From assembly GCF_014764385.1 (NCBI RefSeq), contig NZ_CP061714.1:1736001-1800000 (forward strand): 64,000 nt of DNA. Reading direction: 5' to 3'. The stretch comes from Luteimonas sp. MC1825 (lineage in GTDB: Bacteria; Pseudomonadota; Gammaproteobacteria; Xanthomonadales; Xanthomonadaceae). Below, piece after piece: positions 26,883-34,738 of the stretch (its first letter is position 1; every line of letters begins with the position of its first letter). The notes beneath the pieces were generated by a model. That model made no database searches. It saw only the letters and a program-made list of their open reading frames with translations, and had not been told where the DNA came from. Both the position numbers and the translations under genes were made by a program.

Positions 26883-27932
26883 CTACGCCTGGAACACCGG
26901 GTCGAGCAGGCGGAAGCTGCCTGCATCCGCATCCAGCTCGACGCGGCCACCGACCGGCAGGATGAACTGCCTGCGGATGTGGCCGATCATCGCGCCGCGA
27001 TACGCCGGGATGCCCAGCGGGCGGATGTAGTCATCGAGGATCTCCTGCAGCGTCAGCGAGCCGTAGCCGTCGCCGGGGTTGCAGTCGGTGCACTCGCCGA
27101 AGACGAAGCCCGCAATCTGGTCCAGGGCACCCATCAGCTTCAAGGTGCTGAACATGCGGTCCACCCGGTAGGGCGCCTCTTCCACATCCTCCAGGAACAG
27201 GATCCTGCCCTTGAAGTCCGGCAGGTACGGTGACCCGGCCAGTGCCGTCAGCACCGCCAGGTTGCCGCCCACGAGTTCACCCCGCGCCTTGCCTCCGGTG
27301 ATGGTGACGCTGCGGTTGGTCCGCTGCACCAGCTCGTCGCCGGCCTCGTCCACGTTGCGGTAGTGCATCAGCTCGCGCTTGAGGAACAACCGCCGGAACT
27401 GGTCGGCGTTGAAGCTGTTCCAGCTGCCCGAGCCGTTGGGTCCATGGAAGGTGACGAGTCCCGTCTTCGCGTGGATCGCACTGTGCAACGCAGTGATGTC
27501 CGAATAGCCGAGCAGCGCCTTGGGATTGGCGCGTATCACGTCGTAATCCAGCAGCGGCAGGAGCCGCGCGGCTCCGGACCCGCCGCGCACGCAGATCACC
27601 GCCTTGATGTCACCGTCGGCGAACGCCACGTTGAGATCGTCCGCGCGCGCGGCATCGCTGCCGGCAAGATGGCCGCGCCGCGCCGCGTAGTTCGCCCCGG
27701 CCTTGACCTTGAAGCCCAGCGCTTCCATGACTTCGCGCGCGAGCTGCAGGTTGAAGCCGTCATCCACCTGCGACGACGGGCTGACCAGCGCCACGGTGTC
27801 GCCACGGTTGAGCGCCACCGGAAGCAGTCGGCTGGCGCCGGACGCGGGCGCCGCGATGGCCTTGCCGGTGCCTGCCAGCGGCAGCAGCAGCCCGGCCAGT
27901 GCGGCCGTGCCAAGGAAATGTCGTCTGTGCAT
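26883..27932 (-). CDS. LD-carboxypeptidase (S66, muramoyltetrapeptide carboxypeptidase)
   Basis: This 349-aa protein is an S66-family LD-carboxypeptidase, which removes the terminal D-Ala from murein tetrapeptides during recycling or remodelling. The N-terminus MHRRHFLGTAALAGLLLPLA resembles a signal peptide, possibly Tat-type (RRHFLG), so it is likely exported, unlike cytosolic LdcA. The family motifs are ALVSPSSQ, the nucleophile region VRGGSGAARLLPLLDYD, LLGYSDITALHSAIH, and GELVGGNLAVL with the catalytic Glu/His near the C-terminus. It heads a minus-strand run with DUF6151 and DUF3228. Confidence 0.92.
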   Translation of the reverse strand: MHRRHFLGTAALAGLLLPLAGTGKAIAAPASGASRLLPVALNRGDTVALVSPSSQVDDGFNLQLAREVMEALGFKVKAGANYAARRGHLAGSDAARADDLNVAFADGDIKAVICVRGGSGAARLLPLLDYDVIRANPKALLGYSDITALHSAIHAKTGLVTFHGPNGSGSWNSFNADQFRRLFLKRELMHYRNVDEAGDELVQRTNRSVTITGGKARGELVGGNLAVLTALAGSPYLPDFKGRILFLEDVEEAPYRVDRMFSTLKLMGALDQIAGFVFGECTDCNPGDGYGSLTLQEILDDYIRPLGIPAYRGAMIGHIRRQFILPVGGRVELDADAGSFRLLDPVFQA

Positions 27933-28023
27933 GTCGCGCCTGCCGGTTCAATCGCTGCCGCCAGACTAGCAACATGCACCGCGGGCATGAAGCCGTTGCC
28001 GCGCCGGCAGGACGCGACCGTTG

Positions 28024-28635
28024 TCAGGCCGCGACGCCGCGCTCCACCCTGAAATCGATGGGCTTGTAGCTGAAGTTGTTCGACTGCCCCGCCGAACACG
28101 CGGTCATCGCCACCACCATCGGCATCTCCGCACGCAGGCGGATGAAGTCGCCGGCCTTGCTCAGCGGCGGCAGCACCGCGACCTTGCCGGTATTGGCATC
28201 CACGGTGACGTTCATGAAGATGTTGAACGCGATCGGCACGCGATCGGTGCCGATGCCATACGGCGCGAGTGCGGACGCGAGGTTGCCCTCGCAGCCGGGG
28301 CGGCCTTCGGCCTCGCCGTAGAGCAGCTCGAACATGCGCTTGGAGCACGGCGTCAGGGTGAAGTCATGGCGCCCGCAGCTGTCCTCGAGGATGGTGAACA
28401 TCGGGCGGCTGCGATTGGAATACAGCACGTCGCCCGTGCTCAGCCACAGCTTGGAGGCGTAGTCGATCGAGCGACCGGAAGACAGGTACTCGGCCAGGTC
28501 ATCGCGCGAGAACGCGGTCAGGTCGCTCACCTGCTGGCCCATGGGGTCGATGACCACCAGTTCGTCTCCCGCCTCCAACTCCACCGCGCGCCCCGAGCAG
28601 GGCGCGATGCGCTCGGCCACGTAGGCATTGCTCAT
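28024..28635 (-). CDS. DUF1989 urea-carboxylase-associated family protein
   Basis: This 203-aa protein matches the DUF1989 (urea amidolyase-associated) family: GDELVVIDPMGQQVSDLTAF, SRPMFTILEDSCGRHDFTL, CKGNL-like CEGNLASAL and FNIFMNV. Relatives are encoded with guanidine, urea or arginine-derived amine metabolism, and some act on carboxyguanidine. The Cys and His in DSCGRHD and CEGN look like metal ligands. It overlaps the upstream N-hydroxylase-like gene by an ATGA (28635-28632), so both are coupled and presumably act on the same substrate. Confidence 0.9.
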   Translation of the reverse strand: MSNAYVAERIAPCSGRAVELEAGDELVVIDPMGQQVSDLTAFSRDDLAEYLSSGRSIDYASKLWLSTGDVLYSNRSRPMFTILEDSCGRHDFTLTPCSKRMFELLYGEAEGRPGCEGNLASALAPYGIGTDRVPIAFNIFMNVTVDANTGKVAVLPPLSKAGDFIRLRAEMPMVVAMTACSAGQSNNFSYKPIDFRVERGVAA

Positions 28636-29384
28636 TTCGGGCTCCGCACGCGGAACGGGCAGGTCCAGTCCGGCTCGGCCTCGCGACCGCTGTACTGGCG
28701 GGTCTCGGCGGCGGCACCGAAGTCGGCCAGGTTGGGATTGATCGAGCCCTGCAGCGCGGTGTCGCGCGCGCGGGTGGCGGCCTGCATCTTCTGGTATCGC
28801 CCGTCGGCGCGCAGCTGTTCGAACTGGCGATGCGAATTGAACACCAGCGCCGGCCAGGCGAAGCGCCGGGCCATGCGTGAAGCGCCCGGGTGCAGCCCGA
28901 TCACGAAGAACGGATGCCCCGCCAGGCTGAGGCTGAATTTCGGGTCCTCGGGATCGCGGCTCACGTCGGGCGCCCAGCGCGTGCCACGGCGCACGTCGAG
29001 ATCATGCAGGCGCTGCAACTGCGACCACAGCATGGCTTCGAAGCGGCGCTCGTCGGTATCCTGCGGACCGTCGAACAGGGCCACGAACGAATGGATCGTG
29101 CTGTCGGCGGGATCAAGCTCGGCAAGGTGCGTGGCGAAGCCCGCGAGGGCATCCAGCAGCGGGGCGTCGTTGCCACGATCACCAATCCGCGCGAACTCGT
29201 GCACGGCGATCGCGTCGCGGGCCAGCGCGGCCTTGGAACCCACGCAGGGAAACGATGGCGCGCCCACGAACTCGCGGAACTGCGCGCTCATGGCGCCACC
29301 TGCGGGCGGAACGGGGGACCGCGCCAGCTGGTCTTCGGCGGGCGCGGTGGCGTGGGGGCATCGGCGTGGGGCGGTGGAATTCAT
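28632..29384 (-). CDS. YqcI/YcgG (GntA-like) heme-dependent N-hydroxylase family protein
   Basis: This 250-aa protein belongs to the YqcI/YcgG family, which includes GntA, the heme-dependent hydroxylase of a guanidino group in guanitoxin biosynthesis. Conserved segments are FVGAPSFPCVGSKAAL, FALFDGP-like FVALFDGPQDTDE, and FFVIGLHPGASRMARRF with HxGASR near the heme site. The start could be ATG 29384 or 29291; 29384 is used because family members have N-terminal extensions. It is coupled to DUF1989 and divergent from FabR. The natural substrate, perhaps arginine or another guanidine, is not evident. Confidence 0.88.
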   Translation of the reverse strand: MNSTAPRRCPHATAPAEDQLARSPVPPAGGAMSAQFREFVGAPSFPCVGSKAALARDAIAVHEFARIGDRGNDAPLLDALAGFATHLAELDPADSTIHSFVALFDGPQDTDERRFEAMLWSQLQRLHDLDVRRGTRWAPDVSRDPEDPKFSLSLAGHPFFVIGLHPGASRMARRFAWPALVFNSHRQFEQLRADGRYQKMQAATRARDTALQGSINPNLADFGAAAETRQYSGREAEPDWTCPFRVRSPK

Positions 29385-29633
29385 CGGGAAAATGGGTCTC
29401 GTGGGGGCGGATGTGCTTCGTGCGTCGGGGATTCGACGCGTCGAGGCTAGCCATCGCTCCGCCACAGCAGCGTGTACGCAAGGCAGGCGAGGCCCGCGGA
29501 TTGCTGAAGGCGTTCACTATCTCGATGTGTGCGGTCGCGCCGGGCACGCGCCCGGTTTCCACCGATTCAGCTTCCTGCACTGATCCCGCGCGGATTGGGC
29601 GATGATGGGCGACTGTTCACCTGCGACACACAC

Positions 29634-30284
29634 GTGCCCGTGCCCGATCCCGCCCTGCCCACACGCCCCGCCCTCGGCCGGCGACCCTCGATCACGCGCG
29701 AGGACCTGATCAGCGCGGCCCTTGCCCTGCTCGGCCCCAACCGCAGCGTGTCCACGCTGGGCCTGCGCGAAGTCGCACGCGAGGCGCGCATCGCACCCAA
29801 CAGTTTCTATCGCCATTTCCGCGACATCGACGAACTCGCGGTCACGCTGATCGAGCGCGCGGGCGTGTCGCTGCGCACGATCATCGGCCAGGCACGCCGC
29901 CAGCGCGCAAGCTCGGGCCACGGCGTGGTGCGCAGTTCGGTGGAAGCGTTCTTCGACCAGCTGAGCGCCGACGACCAGCTCCTGCACCTGCTGTTGCGCG
30001 AGGGCCTGGCTGGTTCGGATGCCTACAAGCACGCGGTGGACCGCCAGCTCAGCTACTTCGAGGAAGAGCTGCGCGTCGACCTGATCCTGCTGGCCAAGGT
30101 CACCGGCGTGCCGCTGCACGAACCGGCCGTGGTGGCCCGTGCCATCACCCGCCTGGTGTTCGCGGTGGGCGCCAGCGCGATGGACATGCCGCGCGAGCGC
30201 TACCCGCAGCAGATCGAGGACCTCACGATGATGGTCAAGATGATCGTCATCGGCGCACGCGCGATGCACGCCGCCGACAAGTGA
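29634..30284 (+). CDS. fabR: TetR-family repressor, FabR-like
   Basis: This regulator of about 216 aa has the TetR helix-turn-helix (ALGRRPSITREDLISAAL, then LGLREVAREARIAPNSFYRHF) and the FabR-like C-terminal domain (LHLLLREGLAGSDAYKHAVD). FabR represses unsaturated fatty-acid synthesis genes according to membrane acyl-CoA/ACP pools. The start is uncertain. GTG 29634 is chosen near the family N-terminus; GTG 29640 and TTG 29595 are alternatives, and none has a strong ribosome binding site. It is divergent from the DUF1989/GntA-like pair. Confidence 0.88.
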   Translation: MPVPDPALPTRPALGRRPSITREDLISAALALLGPNRSVSTLGLREVAREARIAPNSFYRHFRDIDELAVTLIERAGVSLRTIIGQARRQRASSGHGVVRSSVEAFFDQLSADDQLLHLLLREGLAGSDAYKHAVDRQLSYFEEELRVDLILLAKVTGVPLHEPAVVARAITRLVFAVGASAMDMPRERYPQQIEDLTMMVKMIVIGARAMHAADK

Positions 30285-30312
30285 CAACGCCGGACGGGTG
30301 TCCGGCGTTGTC
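30283..30312. terminator. Hairpin between convergent fabR and secreted-protein genes
   Basis: A perfect 13-bp stem, GACAACGCCGGAC / GTCCGGCGTTGTC, with a GGGT loop begins inside the fabR stop codon. It lacks a strong T-run but sits exactly between two convergent genes, so it probably limits read-through in both directions. Confidence 0.65.
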
Positions 30313-30337
30313 GGTGTTGCCGTAGCGGAAGCTTCGC

Positions 30338-31762
30338 TTACTGCGCGGTGCAGGTCGGCGCGTACATCCAGTAGATCGAATCGTTGCAGCGCCCACCGTT
30401 GGTGTTGTACGCCTGCCCGCGGATCGCCCGGACCTGGGTCGAGGAATCATCGTGGCAGTTGTGGTGCCCGCCGCGACCGATCGCCCAGTACGGCGTGGCG
30501 CAAGTGTGGCCACCGGCATCGGTGCGCCGCGAGGGCATGCGGTAGTAGGTCAGGCGCGGGCCGGTGAAGGTGCACTTGTGCGTCATGTTCTCGGTGGCCG
30601 CGCAGGTGCCGTGGTTGCAGAAGCTGGTCCAGCCCTGGTGCGTCTTCACCGTGGATGTCGCGCTGTTGTAGCGCCACTTGCCCACGCGGGTGCCGGAATG
30701 TTCGGCAATGACCACGAACGGCTTGCGCCACACCTGCACGTAGGTCTGGTACATGCCGCCCGCCGCACGCCTCACGTCGCCCGCGGCCGGCGTGGCGTCG
30801 TCGCGCACCGGAAGCAGGTGGGTGGCCAGGGTCTGCGCCAGGCGCTGCAGCGTCGCCTGTTCGGCGCGGTTGCCGAGCGACACGCCCGGCGCCCACGTGC
30901 TGCTGTAGGCGAGCGCGTTCAACGCCGTCGCCGCGCGGCCGAAATCGGTGGCCAGGGCGTGGTGGCCGCGCGCGGTTTCGGTGTCCATCGCAGCCGCCCA
31001 GTCCTTCGGGACCTCGTCGCCACCGAGTTCGGATGCCAGCACGTAGCCGTCGGCGGCCTTGACCATCGAATAGGCATCGATGCGGCCCATCTGGCCATCG
31101 GCGTCGGGCTCGTCGGCGATGTACTTCTGCGTACCGAGCAGGGTGATGCCGCTGCCGAGGTTGGCCTGGATGGTGCCGTCACCCTCTCGGGCGATCGCGA
31201 GGTCCCTGGCCGAGCGCAGGTAGAAGTCCGCAACCTGGGCCGCATCCGGGGCCGAAGCCCGCCGCGCATCCACGTCGGCACGCAGCGGATAGCGCGCGGC
31301 CGAGGCGCCCGCCGCCTGCCTGGCGAGGTCGGCAAGCGCCGACTTCTCGGCCGACAGCGCGCCATGCAGGGTGGCCGCGTCCAGCGCCCCGCCCAGCCTG
31401 GACAGCAGGTCGGAATAGCCGAAGCCGTCCGACTTCGTGAACTCCCCCTTCTGCGGCTCCCACTGCTTGTCATACGGCGTGCCGGCCAGCGCCACCGTGC
31501 GCGCTTCGCCGTCGATCAGGCGCAGGCTGAGCGCGCCCGGCGCGCCGGTCGCGGCATCCAGCGACCTGCGCGCCTCGAAGTACAGCTCGGTGCCGTTGAC
31601 GGTGTACACACCCGCCACGCCCAGCTCCGGATCAGCGAGGAAGAACTTCACGTTGCCGTCTGGCTTTGCGGCGCGTTCAACGCCGGCGGCCATCGCCGCC
31701 CCGGTGAAGGCCATGCCCATGGCCAGCGCGATGCCGACCGCCATCTTTCCCATTCGATTCAT
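30338..31762 (-). CDS. Secreted protein of unknown function with Cys-rich C-terminus
   Basis: This 474-aa protein has a clear Sec signal peptide (about 1-26, MAFTGAAMAAG). The large Ala-rich helical middle has no family I recognise. The last 110 residues are different in style: seven Cys plus many Thr, His, Trp and Tyr (SFCNHGTCAATENMTHKC, GGHTCATPYW, HHNCHDDSS, GGRCNDSIYW). That composition suggests a disulfide-stabilised extracellular domain, perhaps cell-wall or carbohydrate binding. It is a single-gene unit that converges with fabR and is divergent from the DUF2975/XRE pair. The coding assignment is firm; the function is unknown. Confidence 0.85.
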   Translation of the reverse strand: MNRMGKMAVGIALAMGMAFTGAAMAAGVERAAKPDGNVKFFLADPELGVAGVYTVNGTELYFEARRSLDAATGAPGALSLRLIDGEARTVALAGTPYDKQWEPQKGEFTKSDGFGYSDLLSRLGGALDAATLHGALSAEKSALADLARQAAGASAARYPLRADVDARRASAPDAAQVADFYLRSARDLAIAREGDGTIQANLGSGITLLGTQKYIADEPDADGQMGRIDAYSMVKAADGYVLASELGGDEVPKDWAAAMDTETARGHHALATDFGRAATALNALAYSSTWAPGVSLGNRAEQATLQRLAQTLATHLLPVRDDATPAAGDVRRAAGGMYQTYVQVWRKPFVVIAEHSGTRVGKWRYNSATSTVKTHQGWTSFCNHGTCAATENMTHKCTFTGPRLTYYRMPSRRTDAGGHTCATPYWAIGRGGHHNCHDDSSTQVRAIRGQAYNTNGGRCNDSIYWMYAPTCTAQ

Positions 31763-31963
31763 TCGATGTACCCCTGGTGCTGTGTCGTTGGACCACGAAA
31801 ACGCGGAAAACCAAGTAGCAACTCGTCCCCGAGTCCGGCCGGCATTCCGCTGGAGACAGGCTCCTGGGCGGGCTCGCGGGTGGACTCATATACGACTGTA
31901 CACAAAGTAGACAGTTGTGCATCTTGCGTTGCAGCACGGTTCGCGACGTCCGCGGGCCGCCGC

Positions 31964-32002
31964 TTGCATATTGATTGTCGATATGGTTAATACCGCTTAT
32001 CG
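31964..32002 (+). promoter_or_regulatory. Possible promoter and operator of the DUF2975/XRE unit
   Basis: TTGCAT (31964-31969) and TAATAC (31988-31993) are spaced 18 bp apart in an unusually AT-rich stretch. The inverted repeat CGATA (31979-31983) / TATCG (31998-32002) flanks the -10 element and ends at the start codon. This would suit autorepression by the XRE protein and an almost leaderless message. It is a prediction from pattern only. Confidence 0.35.
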
Positions 32003-32557
32003 ATGCGCATGAACCAGCCCATGAACGTCCCCCCGAACGCACCCACGGCTGCTCTGGCGTGGTCCCGACCGCTGATCCGCGCGTTGATCGCCCTCAACCT
32101 GCTTTACGCCGCCGGCGTGCTGCTGATGTTCGTCCTCAGCCTGATCCCCGGGACCATCCTCTGGGACGCGCTCGGCATGCTGTTCCCGGCCGAGCACCGC
32201 GGACGGATCGTCTTCGGCCTGCGCACGATCATGATCGTCGGCATCGCTGCCGCCGGCGTGGTCGACCGGGTGCTGCGCCAGCTGCTGGCCATCGTCGATA
32301 CCGTGCGTGCCGGCGACCCGTTCGTCGCAGGCAACGCGCGCCGGCTGGAGGCCATCGCCTGGTGGGTGCTGCTGGGCGAGGGCCTGCGGTTGCTGATCGG
32401 CGCGATCGCGCTCGCCACCACGTCGTCGATGCCGGAGCTCGATCTCGACCTGCACTTCTCCGCGGCGCCGTGGTTGGCCGTGCTGCTGCTGTTCGTGCTC
32501 GCGCGCGTGTTCGCCGAGGGCGCGCGCATGCGCAGCGACCTCGAAGGCACCGTGTGA
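32003..32557 (+). CDS. DUF2975 membrane protein
   Basis: This 184-aa inner-membrane protein has four hydrophobic helices (about 25-50, 70-95, 120-140, 150-175), as in DUF2975. It is followed after one base by a small XRE regulator, the standard partner of this family. ATG 32003 is used; ATGs at 32009 and 32021 are possible. No ribosome binding site is visible, so translation may be leaderless. DUF2975/YozG pairs have been linked to differentiation or stress responses in other bacteria, but no role is proven. Confidence 0.85.
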   Translation: MRMNQPMNVPPNAPTAALAWSRPLIRALIALNLLYAAGVLLMFVLSLIPGTILWDALGMLFPAEHRGRIVFGLRTIMIVGIAAAGVVDRVLRQLLAIVDTVRAGDPFVAGNARRLEAIAWWVLLGEGLRLLIGAIALATTSSMPELDLDLHFSAAPWLAVLLLFVLARVFAEGARMRSDLEGTV

Positions 32558-32558
32558 C

Positions 32559-32780
32559 ATGGCGATCGTCGTCCACCTCGACGCGCTGCTGCACGAACGG
32601 CGCATGACGCTCACCGAACTGGCCGCGCGCGTCGACATCACGCTCGCCAACCTGTCGATCCTGAAGACCGGCAAGGCCAGGGCGATCCGGTTTTCCACGC
32701 TGGAGGCCATCTGTGCGGCGCTCGACTGCCAGCCCGGCGACCTGCTCGCCTTCGATCCCACCCGACCCTCCGAGGAATAA
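32559..32780 (+). CDS. Small XRE/YozG-family helix-turn-helix regulator
   Basis: This 73-aa protein is essentially one XRE-type HTH domain: LDALLHERRMTLTELAARVD, then LANLSILKTGKARAIRFSTL and the YozG-type ending CQPGDLLAFDP. It follows the DUF2975 gene almost without a gap and is therefore co-expressed with it. It probably regulates its own unit through the inverted repeat upstream, which is an inference. Confidence 0.93.
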   Translation: MAIVVHLDALLHERRMTLTELAARVDITLANLSILKTGKARAIRFSTLEAICAALDCQPGDLLAFDPTRPSEE

Positions 32781-32783
32781 GCG

Positions 32784-33221
32784 ATGAACGTGCTCGCCCG
32801 GCCATTCGTGTCCGACCCACGGCGCCATGAAGGCGTCCGCCCATTCCATATCTGGGGCCTGCGGCTGTTCTACCTGCTGATGCTGGTCATGGTCGCGCCC
32901 GCGGCCTGGGGCGCCCTGCTCCGGCACCAGGGGCCGTGGGATCCCACGCATGCCGTCGCCCTGTGCGTCTGGGCGACGTATCCCGCACTCGCCCTCTTCG
33001 GCCTGCTGCGGCCGCTGCGCTGGTTGCCGCTGATGGTGTTCACCATCGGCTACAAGACGCTGTGGCTGGCCTTCGTCGCCTGGCCGTTGTGGAACGCCGG
33101 CACGCTCGCCGGTTCGGACGCCGGGGAGACCGCATTCGCTTTTGCGTTCGTGCCGGTGCTGGCGGCCGTGGTGCCCTGGGGGTACGTGTGGCGGGAGTTC
33201 GTGCTGCCGGCCAGGCACTGA
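32784..33221 (+). CDS. Small four-helix membrane protein of unknown function
   Basis: This 145-aa protein has four predicted membrane helices (about 20-45, 55-72, 80-98, 112-132) and a hydrophilic N-terminus. It begins 3 bp after the XRE gene stop, so it belongs to the same transcript as DUF2975/XRE. I do not recognise the family. A role in membrane-associated signalling with DUF2975 is conceivable but unsupported. Confidence 0.82.
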   Translation: MNVLARPFVSDPRRHEGVRPFHIWGLRLFYLLMLVMVAPAAWGALLRHQGPWDPTHAVALCVWATYPALALFGLLRPLRWLPLMVFTIGYKTLWLAFVAWPLWNAGTLAGSDAGETAFAFAFVPVLAAVVPWGYVWREFVLPARH

Positions 33222-33331
33222 CCTGGTGCTCCGCGGCGGTGCCGCTTGCGTCGCTGAGTGATCCCGGCTGGCGCATACTTGACGGGCCGCCTGCACCCGC
33301 AGTGCCTTATCGATGCGCCGAGGAGAATGAA

Positions 33332-33448
33332 ATGAGCAAGGGTCTGGACAAGAAAAAGGAAACGAAGAAGAAACCGGCCAAGACCGCGAAGGAAAAGAAG
33401 GCCGAGAAGCGCGACAAGAACGCCACCAAGGTGTTCGGCCCGACCTGA
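33332..33448 (+). CDS. 38-aa Lys-rich peptide
   Basis: A 38-codon gene starts at ATG 33332 with AGGAGA just upstream and ends before a strong terminator, which supports a real short transcript. The product is about 45% Lys (MSKGLDKKKETKKKPAKTAK and onward, ending VFGPT), highly basic and disordered. Such peptides are common in Xanthomonadaceae and may bind nucleic acid or polyanions; I know no established function. Confidence 0.7.
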   Translation: MSKGLDKKKETKKKPAKTAKEKKAEKRDKNATKVFGPT

Positions 33449-33472
33449 TCGCGGCAACGCACGATCAACTCG

Positions 33473-33501
33473 AAAGGCCCGGACATGTCCGGGCCTTTTT
33501 T
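33473..33501 (+). terminator. Strong Rho-independent terminator
   Basis: AAAGGCCCGGACA is followed directly by its perfect inverse TGTCCGGGCCTTT and extends into a run of six T. It lies 25 bp after the Lys-rich peptide gene. Confidence 0.92.
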
Positions 33502-33587
33502 CCGGGAGCTCGAGTGGTGGCCGGGAGGCATTGGCGGGCCACGCGTACCGCGGCGTACCGGCTGCCCGAAATCAGCGCCGAATCGGA

Positions 33588-33935
33588 TCAGCTTTCGAAC
33601 ACCGTCTGGAACCCGCCCCAGATCATCCGCTTGCCGTCGAACGGCATGTCCATGTCCTTCATCGCCGGATCGTCCTGCATCTTTTCCCACGCGGCATCCG
33701 CGGTCGCCTTGTCGGGCCAGACAATCCAGGCGAACACGACCTGCTCGCCGTCTTCCAGCTTGACCGCGCGCTTGAAGTCGGTGGTCTTGCCGTCTTCGAT
33801 GTGTTCGCCCCAGGCCTCGACCTGCTTCAGCGCGCCGTGCTTCTGGAACAACTGCCAGCCCGCCTGTGCGGACTTGATGTAGCGATCCTTGTTGGCCGTG
33901 GGGACGGGGGCAAGGAAGCCGGTGACGTAGGTCAT
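33588..33935 (-). CDS. DUF1428-family protein
   Basis: This 115-aa soluble protein has the ferredoxin-like fold of DUF1428 (YbaA). The family sequence includes YIKSAQAGWQLFQKHGAL, VFAWIVWPDKATADAAWEKM, and MDMPFDGKRMIWGGFQTV. The function is unknown. Length and start agree with the family. It is a monocistronic gene between a terminator and the divergent trmY gene. Confidence 0.93.
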   Translation of the reverse strand: MTYVTGFLAPVPTANKDRYIKSAQAGWQLFQKHGALKQVEAWGEHIEDGKTTDFKRAVKLEDGEQVVFAWIVWPDKATADAAWEKMQDDPAMKDMDMPFDGKRMIWGGFQTVFES

Positions 33936-34127
33936 GGGGGTACTCCTGTCGGGGTATGCGGTGACGATCGCCGCTGCAAGTCCTCACAACGATCCCGACG
34001 CTGCCGATCGGCCACCGGCTTGCGCGAGGGGTCCACACGGCCTCGCGCCTGTCGACCCTGCCCCCGTTTGACGGGACAATGGCCGCCGGCATGCCCCATG
34101 CCGCGTGCAACCACGCCCGGGACATCG

Positions 34128-34721
34128 ATGCGAACCTTCGTACTGAGAGCGCGCGCCGCACCCACCGACAGCCAGGCACTGCTGGCGTCGGTCGGCAATG
34201 ATGCGCACACCGAGATCCTCGCGCACACCTTGATGAATGCGTTCTTCGTGGCGCAATCGCATCGCCCGGATGTGGTGGCCTACCTGGTGCTGGAAAGCAC
34301 GCGGGATTTCTCGCGCACCATCGCGTTCGACGTCAACGCCATGCACGAGATCGGCGGCTTCGACGAGCGCGCGCTGCTGGGCAAGGTGGCGAAGGCGCTG
34401 GATGTGTCGAAGGGCATGGGCAAGGACGCGTCGCGCCCGGTGGAATCGGGCGTCACCGTGCGCACGTCAAGCTTCGAGCGGCTGGTGCAGGCGCTGGCCG
34501 AGGACCACCAGTTGTTCCTGCTCGACCCCAAGGGCACGCCGATCCGCGAGCAGGTGTTCGCAGGCAACCCCTGTTTCCTGCTGACCGACCATATCCCGAT
34601 GCCGAAGAAGACCATTCCCGGCCTCGAGCGCATGGGCGCGAAGAAGATCACGCTCGGGTCGAAGATGCTGTTCGCATCGCAGTGCGTGGTGCTGGTGCAC
34701 CACGAACTCGACCAGCGCTGA
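34128..34721 (+). CDS. trmY: tRNA pseudouridine(54)-N1-methyltransferase family, TrmY-like
   Basis: This 197-aa protein matches the TrmY (COG1901, former DUF358) SPOUT family, which in archaea makes N1-methylpseudouridine at tRNA position 54. It includes MNAFFVAQSHRPDVVAYLVL, HEIGGFDERALLGKVAKAL, and the SAM-binding FLLTDHIPMPKKT, ending in LGSKMLFASQCVVLVHHELD. Homologues occur sporadically in gammaproteobacteria. Bacterial tRNAs normally carry T54 made by TrmA, so the substrate here is an open question. A single ATG at 34128 fits the family N-terminus. Confidence 0.9.
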   Translation: MRTFVLRARAAPTDSQALLASVGNDAHTEILAHTLMNAFFVAQSHRPDVVAYLVLESTRDFSRTIAFDVNAMHEIGGFDERALLGKVAKALDVSKGMGKDASRPVESGVTVRTSSFERLVQALAEDHQLFLLDPKGTPIREQVFAGNPCFLLTDHIPMPKKTIPGLERMGAKKITLGSKMLFASQCVVLVHHELDQR

Positions 34722-34738
34722 CGCGCGCCGCCGCCCGG

